This document shows, one piece after another, positions 1-5,195 of a stretch of 7,818 nucleotides of DNA (positions are counted from its first letter, which is position 1; each line of letters opens with the position of its first letter). Source of the DNA: Candidatus Cibiobacter qucibialis (GTDB lineage: Bacteria; Bacillota; Clostridia; Oscillospirales; Ruminococcaceae); assembly GCA_004000625.1 (NCBI GenBank), contig SAUS01000095.1:1-7818 (forward strand), given 5' to 3'. The notes under the pieces were generated by a model, which was not told where the DNA came from, did not search any database, and was given only the letters and a program-made list of their open reading frames with translations. The position numbers and the translations under genes are program-made.

Positions 1-50
1 CTGCCGCACCTCGCTCGCCGTATCGGCACTTAGAATTATGCGGTATTGCC
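1..50 (-). mobile_element. Family 1 MITE-like element, end fragment cut by the window edge
   Basis: These 50 bases are the reverse complement of the left end of the full element at 2308-2357, with 48 of 50 positions identical by eye. They finish in the terminal repeat GCGGTATTGCC at position 50. The rest of this copy lies outside the window, so its length and far-side target duplication cannot be seen. The sequence just beyond the end (CTTATTTC) is AT-rich and leads directly into half of a family 2 element, suggesting that this copy inserted into that element. The orientation is opposite to the 2308 copy and the same as the 7715 copy. Confidence 0.85.
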
Positions 51-116
51 CTTATTTCAAAATCGCGGCGCAAGCCGCACATTCAACTCCTAACTTCTAC
101 CTCCTACCGCCTAACT
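51..116 (+). repeat. Family 2 heptad palindrome element, half copy (A)
   Basis: Read on the plus strand, this matches the right half of the elements at 3847-3982 and 5050-5193 as those read on the minus strand. It starts with TTCAAAAT, continues through the conserved hairpin at 65-79 (GCGGC, four-base loop, GCCGC), and then four 7-base units related to AACTCCT at 85-112. The left half is missing; family 1 sequence ends at position 50 instead. The arm stops about 5 bases before the oxidoreductase stop codon at 122. Relative to the adjacent gene, its orientation is the reverse of copies B and C. Confidence 0.8.
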
Positions 117-121
117 GTTTT

Positions 122-1090
122 TCAGGTTTTATCCATAATGCGGATGGCGGCCAAATCTTGTTCAAAGCTCCAGCGGGACGTTTCTTCGCCGCGCAGGCAG
201 GCAAAAAAGTTGGTCAGCTCATCCACATAGGCGTTCTCTACAATGTTGTCGCTGTAGCGGTTGTCATGCTCAAAGCTGGTGTAGGTGTCCACAAACTGTT
301 TGTCACCGTTCTTGAACTCATACAGCGCTTTGGGGTTGCCCTCCCAGAACAGGTGCAGACCATCGCCAAAGCATTCAAAGTTGCGCACCGCCTTGGGGCT
401 TACCACATCTGCTGCCAGCACACCCTGCGCGCCGGAAGCATGGCGCAGCAGCAGGGTAACGCAATCAGGATAGGGCAGCCCAAGGTCGCTGATGCTGTCC
501 TCCTGCACGGTCACATGGGTCACATCGCCAAAGGCATCCAGCAGCCAGGGCAGGTCAATGCCAAAAATCTCGCGCACGCCGCCGGTGCGAGCGTTGCCCA
601 CAAAAAAGTTTTTGTAGTTTTCCCACGGGTGCCAATCCGGCAGGTATTGGCCAATATGGTAAATATAATGCACCGGCTTGCCGAATGCAGCCACCTGCTG
701 CTTGATGTACTGAGTTTCGCGCCGGTAAAGCATGGTGGAAGAAAGAAACAGCAGCACGCCTTTTTCTTTCGCTTTTGCCATGTTTTCCTCATAGCCGTCA
801 GCAACCAGATTCAGCTCGGTAAATACCGGCAGGCTGTTGTCCAGCAGCTCGCTGATGATGGCCGCGTGGGTCAGGGGAGCGGTGCAAACAAGGGCGGCGT
901 CCGGGGCTTCGGCGGCAACAGCTTCAGCGATGCTGGGGTAAGCGGCGTCGATCAGGCCAAGGTCGGTGGCTTCCACCCGGCGGGATTCCGCCGTATCGAC
1001 ACCCGCAATGCGGATGCTGGAATCAATGCCTTTGGTCAGGCGGGCACGGCGCTTGCCCATGCTGCCCAGACCAACGATCAGAATTTTCAT
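122..1090 (-). CDS. Gfo/Idh/MocA-family NAD(P)-dependent oxidoreductase in the nonulosonate locus
   Basis: This is a 322-residue cytoplasmic protein with an N-terminal Rossmann fold (GLGSMG at residues 7-12) and a Gfo/Idh-type C-terminal domain. The conserved stretch at about 144-165 contains YHIGQYLPDWHPWENY, followed by EIFGIDLPWLLDAFG at 174-188. The usual family EKP motif, which carries the catalytic lysine, reads TELNL at 91-95, so the lysine is absent at that place. I recall the same ELN-type motif in homologues near legionaminate genes, so it may be a subfamily trait. The start at 1090 overlaps the neuC stop in an ATGA, and an AAGGAG site lies 9 bases upstream, so the two are probably translationally coupled. 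The substrate is unknown; oxidation or reduction of a sugar intermediate is inferred from context. The family is sure, the role is not. Confidence 0.9.
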   Translation of the reverse strand: MKILIVGLGSMGKRRARLTKGIDSSIRIAGVDTAESRRVEATDLGLIDAAYPSIAEAVAAEAPDAALVCTAPLTHAAIISELLDNSLPVFTELNLVADGYEENMAKAKEKGVLLFLSSTMLYRRETQYIKQQVAAFGKPVHYIYHIGQYLPDWHPWENYKNFFVGNARTGGVREIFGIDLPWLLDAFGDVTHVTVQEDSISDLGLPYPDCVTLLLRHASGAQGVLAADVVSPKAVRNFECFGDGLHLFWEGNPKALYEFKNGDKQFVDTYTSFEHDNRYSDNIVENAYVDELTNFFACLRGEETSRWSFEQDLAAIRIMDKT

Positions 1091-2277
1091 AGGGAGATGC
1101 TCCTTTTGGGGTTAAATTCCGGCACGGGGCCGTCATAAAACGTTTTGGGTTTGGCAAAGTCAAATTGGGCCAGAACCCGGCAGATCTTGCCGCTGGTATC
1201 GCCGCCGTTATAGGGGCTTTGTGCGGCGTGTGCCACGGCGGAAAATTCCGGGGTCAGGGCACGGCGCAGGGCGGCCTCGATTGCGGGGGCAGCGGCAGCA
1301 CAGCACAGCACGTTCTGGCAGATGATGCGCCCGGCCTGGCGGCTGCCGATGTTGACGGTCGGCACACCGAACGTGGGCGTTTCCACCACGCCGGAACTGG
1401 AATTGCCCACCACCAGCGCAGCGCACTGCATGGCGGAAAGATACCGCTTGAGCCCCAGGCTGTTGATGAACCCGGCACGCTGCGGGTGGGCGGCGGCAAA
1501 CGCCTGCATTTTGGCGGTGCACACAGCGCCGCCGGCATCCGCGTTGGAACCGGTGATCAGCCAGAACACGCCGGGAACCGCTTCCATTGCGGCGCACAGG
1601 GCATCCGCCTGCGCGGCAGGATCGCCCGCCGCGGCGGAAGTTTCGGGGTGGTAGGTCACGATGGCAAAAGGCTGCATCAGGTCAAAGCCGGTGGAAGCGC
1701 ACAATTCCTGCAGCGTCATTTTGGGCAGGGTGCGGATGTTTTCATCGCCCAGGCCGCCCACGCAGAACACGGTTTCGGGGGCTTCGCCCATGCGCACCAG
1801 CCGGGCCGCGCTTTCGGCACAGCTGGGAAAGTGCAGCGCCGCCATTTTGGTGATGCAGTGGCGGTAGTATTCATCCGCCGCACCAAGGGTTACATCCCCG
1901 CCGGAAATATGCGCAATGGGGATATGCCGTGCCGCAGCCGCTGTAGCCACCGCAAAAATTTCAAAGCGGTCGCCCAGAAGCAGCACCGCATCCGGGCGGT
2001 GGGCGGCAAAATAGCCGTCAAATACCGTGATGGTGCGTGCAATGGTAAGGGCCACCGGTTCGTTGGGGTTCTCTTCTTCAAAAATCGGCAGGCGGGCCGC
2101 AATGGGCAGGCCGTCAGCCTCAATTTCCTGCACCGTATTGCCAAACCGGGCACAGAGATGTGCCCCGGTAACAACCAGCTGTAATTGCAGGTCCTGTGCC
2201 GCCGCAACCTTTTGGATAACCGGCCGCAGCAGCCCATATTCCGCACGGGTGGAGGTGATGATGGTGATGTTTTTCAT
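1087..2277 (-). CDS. neuC: UDP/GDP-sugar 2-epimerase (hydrolysing), NeuC/LegG type
   Basis: This 396-residue cytoplasmic enzyme removes the nucleotide from an N-acetylated sugar nucleotide and inverts C2, giving the free mannose-configured sugar used by NeuB/LegI. Family motifs run in order: STRAEYG at 9-15, GDRFE at 102-106, HISGG at 123-127 with DEYYRH soon after, YHPET at 209-213, GNSSSG at 291-296 and IGSRQAGR at 310-317. Full family length and no frameshift are seen. Beside LegC- and PtmE-type genes, the more likely substrate is the 2,4-diacetamido-trideoxy sugar of legionaminate synthesis (LegG role) rather than UDP-GlcNAc. The start at 2277 fits the conserved MKNITIITSTRAEYG beginning, but I see no Shine-Dalgarno site. 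The four bases before ATG are preceded directly by family 2 heptads reading CCTCCTAACTTC on this strand. The gene is separated from neuB by 558 bases of repeat-rich DNA. Confidence 0.94.
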   Translation of the reverse strand: MKNITIITSTRAEYGLLRPVIQKVAAAQDLQLQLVVTGAHLCARFGNTVQEIEADGLPIAARLPIFEEENPNEPVALTIARTITVFDGYFAAHRPDAVLLLGDRFEIFAVATAAAARHIPIAHISGGDVTLGAADEYYRHCITKMAALHFPSCAESAARLVRMGEAPETVFCVGGLGDENIRTLPKMTLQELCASTGFDLMQPFAIVTYHPETSAAAGDPAAQADALCAAMEAVPGVFWLITGSNADAGGAVCTAKMQAFAAAHPQRAGFINSLGLKRYLSAMQCAALVVGNSSSGVVETPTFGVPTVNIGSRQAGRIICQNVLCCAAAAPAIEAALRRALTPEFSAVAHAAQSPYNGGDTSGKICRVLAQFDFAKPKTFYDGPVPEFNPKRSISL

Positions 2278-2281
2278 AATC

Positions 2282-2307
2282 GTTAGAAGTTAGGAGGGAG
2301 GAGTTAA
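2282..2307 (+). repeat. Family 2 heptad element, half arm (D)
   Basis: The units GTTAGAA, GTTAGGA and GGGAGGA, then GTTAA, match in order the outer arm of copies B and C as read on the minus strand (positions 3982 and 5193 inward). The arm is cut off at 2307, where the full family 1 element begins, and the rest of the family 2 element is not found on the other side. The arm ends only 4 bases from the neuC start codon. Confidence 0.7.
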
Positions 2308-2591
2308 GGCAATACCGCATAATTCTAAGTGCCGATACGGCAAGTGAGGTGCGGCAGATGCTAAGCCAAAAGCGCAGATAATACTGGATGCTGCAAAGGT
2401 GAGCGCCGCCAGTGGCGGAAACAGCGAACCGAAGCAGGGGCAGCGGTCGCAGAGTGCGAGGGGCTTTTGCCCCCGAAGCACGATGCGGGTACCGCAACCC
2501 GACATTATCGAGCATTTTGGCAACGCAGATGCCGTGCCGCAGCCGCCGGAGCGGTGCTTAAGCCGTCAGGCGGGAATTGTGCGGTATTGCC
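2308..2591 (+). mobile_element. Family 1 MITE-like element, full copy (284 bp)
   Basis: This is a non-coding element bounded by 19-bp terminal inverted repeats (GGCAATACCGCAYAATTCY; 17 of 19 positions match between 2308-2326 and 2573-2591). It is flanked on both sides by TTAA (2304-2307 and 2592-2595), which could be a target duplication; because TTAA is its own reverse complement, it could also extend the inverted repeat. The interior has local hairpins, for example GGGGC-TTTT-GCCCC near 2459-2473 and a GC-rich one near 2403-2417. There is no transposase, so any movement would need an enzyme supplied from elsewhere. Two further copies touch the window edges, the one at 7715 differing at 1 of 104 bases, which implies recent spread or gene conversion. 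It separates neuB from neuC. Confidence 0.85.
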
Positions 2592-2835
2592 TTAACTTTG
2601 TATTGGTTCCCCTGGAGGGGAGCTGGACGCGATGCGGCCTGAGGGGTGGTTCCTTATTGCGTGCATAAAAAATCACGGAATAAACCCTGCCCAATATTGC
2701 CGCTTAAAATGCATCAAAGCGGCTAAGAGGGAACCATCCCACGGATATTACGATGAAGTCCCAATTCTATTATTTCTATTCAGAGTTTTTCGCCGAGGCC
2801 TTTTTGCAAAAAGGCCGGAGAACCCCCCGTAAAAA
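2592..2835. other. Gene-free gap between neuB and the family 1 element, rich in hairpins
   Basis: I see no credible gene here. The stretch 2604-2653 begins and ends with TGGTTCC and contains the palindrome TCCCCTGGAGGGGA (2608-2621) plus a small CGC-GAT-GCG hairpin. It resembles a short dispersed repeat that I recall from Faecalibacterium-like genomes, but I cannot check this. A second hairpin pairs 2699-2705 (GCCGCTT) with 2717-2723 (AAGCGGC). An outer pairing of 2647-2653 with GGAACCA at 2730-2736 could enclose it. The gap may be a third, degenerate repeat element or a structured spacer. Confidence 0.5.
2797..2816. terminator. Perfect 20-bp palindrome downstream of neuB, possible terminator or processing hairpin
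   Basis: GGCCTTTTTGCAAAAAGGCC is its own reverse complement and lies about 20 bases past the neuB stop codon. As RNA on the minus strand it could form a nine-pair stem with an unrealistically tight loop, or a slightly shorter stem with a workable loop. No uridine tract follows on the minus strand (the next bases are TCGGCGAAAAACTC), so it is not a textbook intrinsic terminator. If active, it would separate neuB transcription from neuC. Confidence 0.35.
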
Positions 2836-3831
2836 TCACAGCTCGATCTTTTCGTCTTCGGCAAAGTCGCGCTTGGCGGTCTGGCCAAGGACGGTGTACC
2901 ACAGCATGGGGGAAATACCATCGCCGGGGCGCTTGGTCAGCAAGTTTTCGGCGGTGAACACTTCGCCTGCCTTGATGGGCCGCGCGGCCACAATGCTCTT
3001 GCGGGCAATGGCCTTGTTGGGGGCTTCGCTGGCGGTCAGGTGCTTGTGGCCGTCGCCAAGGGCGGCTTCCACATGGCGCACGGCCTGTACCATGGCCTTG
3101 AACTCGGTCGGGTCCAGGCTGGCTTTTTGGTCCGGTCCGGGCCAGGATTTATCCAGCGTAAAGTGCTTTTCAATCATCTGCGCACCAAGTACCGTGGCAG
3201 CAACATCGCATTCCCAGCCCGGCGTGTGGTCCGAAAGCCCGACCGGCAGGCCGAACTGGTCAAAAAGCTCCAGCATGGCGGTAAGGTTGGCATCCTCATA
3301 GGGCGTCGGGTACTGGGTGTTGCAGTGCAGAATGGTCACTTCCGGGCAGCCGTTGTCGTCCAGGATGCCAAGGGCGTCGGTGATCTCGCTTAAGTTGCAC
3401 ATGCCGGTGGAAAGCAGTGCCGGGGTGTGCAGCTTGCCGATCTCTTCCAGATAGGGCAGGTTGGTGATCTCGCCGGACGGAATTTTAATGAGCGGCATGC
3501 CCAGTGTGCCCAAAAACCGCACACTGGGGATATCAAACGGCGCGGAAAGATACTGGATGCCAATGGAATCGCAGTATTCTTTCAGTTCCCGGTGGCCCTC
3601 AAACGAAAAATGCAGCTTGCGAATCATCTCCAGCTGGCTTTCGGCGGCATCGGTGGTCTGTTTCTGGTATTCGGCTTTTTCGGCGAACCTGCTCACCACA
3701 AGCTCCGGCACAGCGGTCTGGTATTTTACAATATCTGCACCGCATTCCTTAGCCACATAAGCCATCCGCTTGGCGGTTTCCAAATCGCCGTTGTGGTTTA
3801 CCCCGGCTTCAGCAATGATCGTTACAGGCAT
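2836..3831 (-). CDS. neuB: N-acetylneuraminate/legionaminate synthase, NeuB/LegI type
   Basis: This 331-residue cytoplasmic enzyme condenses phosphoenolpyruvate with an N-acylated mannose-type sugar to make a nine-carbon nonulosonic acid. A TIM-barrel catalytic domain covers about residues 1-265: EAGVNHNGD at 8-16, KYQT at 36-39, PSGE at 118-121, LHCNTQYP at 168-175, and LSDHT (His202) and EKHFT (His223), the expected metal-binding histidines. A C-terminal SAF (antifreeze-like) domain follows at about 276-331. Length and domain order are normal for the family. With LegC and PtmE in the same locus, legionaminate synthase (LegI) fits better than sialate synthase, but sequence motifs alone do not settle the substrate. 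The start is supported by AAGGAG seven bases upstream. A family 2 element fills the space up to ptmE. Confidence 0.94.
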   Translation of the reverse strand: MPVTIIAEAGVNHNGDLETAKRMAYVAKECGADIVKYQTAVPELVVSRFAEKAEYQKQTTDAAESQLEMIRKLHFSFEGHRELKEYCDSIGIQYLSAPFDIPSVRFLGTLGMPLIKIPSGEITNLPYLEEIGKLHTPALLSTGMCNLSEITDALGILDDNGCPEVTILHCNTQYPTPYEDANLTAMLELFDQFGLPVGLSDHTPGWECDVAATVLGAQMIEKHFTLDKSWPGPDQKASLDPTEFKAMVQAVRHVEAALGDGHKHLTASEAPNKAIARKSIVAARPIKAGEVFTAENLLTKRPGDGISPMLWYTVLGQTAKRDFAEDEKIEL

Positions 3832-3846
3832 AAATTACTCCTTAGT

Positions 3847-3982
3847 GGAGTTAGGCAGTAGGAGTTAGGAGTTGAAGGTGCGGCTTGCGCCGCAATTTTG
3901 AAAACGCAGGAAGCATCCTATTCAAACCGTGCACGCCAGCGCACACCAATAACTCCTAACTCCTAACTCCTCCCTCCTAACT
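3847..3982 (-). repeat. Family 2 heptad palindrome element, full copy (B) at the ptmE-neuB junction
   Basis: The arms of about 30 bases are made of imperfect 7-base units (GTTAGGA on one side, AACTCCT on the other) and can pair along their length. Inside are a conserved hairpin at 3879-3894 (TGCGGC, TTGC loop, GCCGCA), the motif AATTTTGAAAA, a variable middle, and a second GC-rich segment (about 3928-3943) followed by CACCAATAA. The outer end on the ptmE side includes bases of the ptmE stop codon; the other end stops a few bases from the neuB Shine-Dalgarno site. Thus almost the whole intergenic space is the element. No coding capacity is seen. I do not know a named family for it; the heptad arms recall the short tandem heptanucleotide repeats described in cyanobacteria, but this is only a resemblance. 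Confidence 0.85.
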
Positions 3983-5028
3983 CAGCTCTGTTGTTCCAGC
4001 TTTCTTCTCATCTTTTCCAGCTCTTCCATCTGGCCCATGTCCATCCAGGAGCTTTCGTTGATGGGGTAGATGCCTACTTTTTCACCGGCGGCGCGGTAGC
4101 GGTCGATCACATCAGGGAAGCCGATCACTTCGCCCATCTTCATCTCTTCCACCACGCGCGGCTCCACAACGTAAACGCCGGTGTTGGTCAAAAAGTTCAG
4201 CTCCGGCTTTTCCCGCATGGCGGCAATGCCGCCGTCTTCGCCCAGTTCAACAACACCGTAAGGCACTACATAGTGCTTGAACGCGCATACCATGGTAACC
4301 AGGTTGCCGTGGGCTTTGTGGTACTGGTACAGGTCGCCGTAATCCAGGTCCAGTAGGGTATCACAGTTGGTAAAGAAAAACGGGGAATCCATCCGCCCTT
4401 TCAGCAGGCAGAGCCCGCCGCCGGTGCCCATGAACACATCTTCGTCAATAAAGTCAACGGTATAGTCTTTTTCCAGGTCGGAAAAGTAGCTCTTGATCAT
4501 GCCGCGCTTGTAGTTGACAATCATCGTCATATGGCGGCAGCCAAAATCCCGGAAGCGGGAAAAAATCAGCTCGGCAATGGGCTGTTCCCCCACCGGAATC
4601 AGCGGCTTGGGCAGAATTTTGGTGTAGGGGTACAGCCGCGTGCCAAGGCCGCCCGCCATCATCACAACGGGGATATCCACCTTTTTGCGGTTGTCCACAT
4701 CCACGCCGCCCGCAAACACAATATCGGTGATGACGCCGTGCTTGTCCAGAATGGGCAGGGCATCAATGCCAAGGCGCTGCAGCTCGGCGCGGGCGCGGCC
4801 GCGCTCGGCCACCGGCAGGCTGTGGGGGTGATAATTGGCAGCCTGGGTCAGCGGGGCGCTGAGCGCGCCGCCGCGCAGGATACACTTGCGGATATCCCCA
4901 TCTGTCACAACGGCCTTCAGCTTGCCCTCCGGCGCAATAAACAGGATGCGCTGGCCCGTTTCATCCAGCTTTTTCATCGTATCCAGCACCGTGCAGGACT
5001 CCGAAATAAAAAGTTCTTCGACTTTCAG
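3982..5028 (-). CDS. ptmE: CBS-domain sugar-1-phosphate nucleotidyltransferase, PtmE-like
   Basis: This cytoplasmic enzyme is likely to transfer a nucleotide to an amino-sugar-1-phosphate; Campylobacter PtmE makes GDP-glucosamine for legionaminate. From the in-frame GTG at 4989 there are 335 residues: CBS-type region to about residue 100 (VTDGDIR at 28-34), then the nucleotidyltransferase domain with AGGLGTRLYPYTKILPKPL at 112-130, FTNCD at 206-210, EKPELNFLTNTGVY at 260-273 and SWMDMGQ at 314-320. Starting there would cut the CBS domain. Upstream codons still read like family sequence (KVEELFISESCTV) but offer no ATG, GTG or TTG. A CTG at 5028 has GGGGG eight bases upstream, matching the spacing seen for legC, so I place the start there (348 residues). 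A GTG start at 4989 with GGAG nine bases upstream remains possible. The stop TGA coincides with the edge of repeat B. Confidence 0.88.
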   Translation of the reverse strand: MKVEELFISESCTVLDTMKKLDETGQRILFIAPEGKLKAVVTDGDIRKCILRGGALSAPLTQAANYHPHSLPVAERGRARAELQRLGIDALPILDKHGVITDIVFAGGVDVDNRKKVDIPVVMMAGGLGTRLYPYTKILPKPLIPVGEQPIAELIFSRFRDFGCRHMTMIVNYKRGMIKSYFSDLEKDYTVDFIDEDVFMGTGGGLCLLKGRMDSPFFFTNCDTLLDLDYGDLYQYHKAHGNLVTMVCAFKHYVVPYGVVELGEDGGIAAMREKPELNFLTNTGVYVVEPRVVEEMKMGEVIGFPDVIDRYRAAGEKVGIYPINESSWMDMGQMEELEKMRRKLEQQS

Positions 5029-5049
5029 GTAAAATACCCCCTTGGAAAG

Positions 5050-5193
5050 GTAGGAGTTAGGAAGTAGGAGTTAGGAGTTGAAAGTGCGGCTTACGCCGCA
5101 AATTTTGAAAAAGGTAAAAGACTTAATATCCAAAATTGCGCGCGGCAGCGCACACCAATAACTCCTAACTTCTAGCTCCTCCCTCCTAACTCA
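5050..5193 (-). repeat. Family 2 heptad palindrome element, full copy (C) at the legC-ptmE junction
   Basis: It has the same architecture and orientation as the copy at 3847-3982: heptad arms at both ends, the conserved hairpin at 5085-5100 (TGCGGC, TTAC loop, GCCGCA), AATTTTGAAAA, a diverged middle (about 5112-5140), then GCGCACACCAATAACTCC. The two copies are nearly identical in the outer arms and hairpin but differ strongly in the middle 40 or so bases, a pattern expected if RNA or DNA structure rather than sequence is kept. It begins two bases after the legC stop codon and ends near the ptmE ribosome site. Confidence 0.85.
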
Positions 5194-5195
5194 AA

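Noticed and set aside
38..1138. 366-codon plus-strand open frame opposite the oxidoreductase
   Set aside because: It is antisense to a well-supported gene, with no recognisable motif, and starts inside a repeat.
2290..2523. 77-codon minus-strand open frame inside the family 1 element
   Set aside because: It lies almost wholly in the non-coding repeat and continues into heptad sequence. Frames like this recur wherever the repeat occurs. No ribosome site or domain was seen.
3847..5193. CRISPR array
   Set aside because: The 7-base units are tandem and degenerate within element arms. There are no regular 23-40 base repeats with unique spacers and no cas genes.
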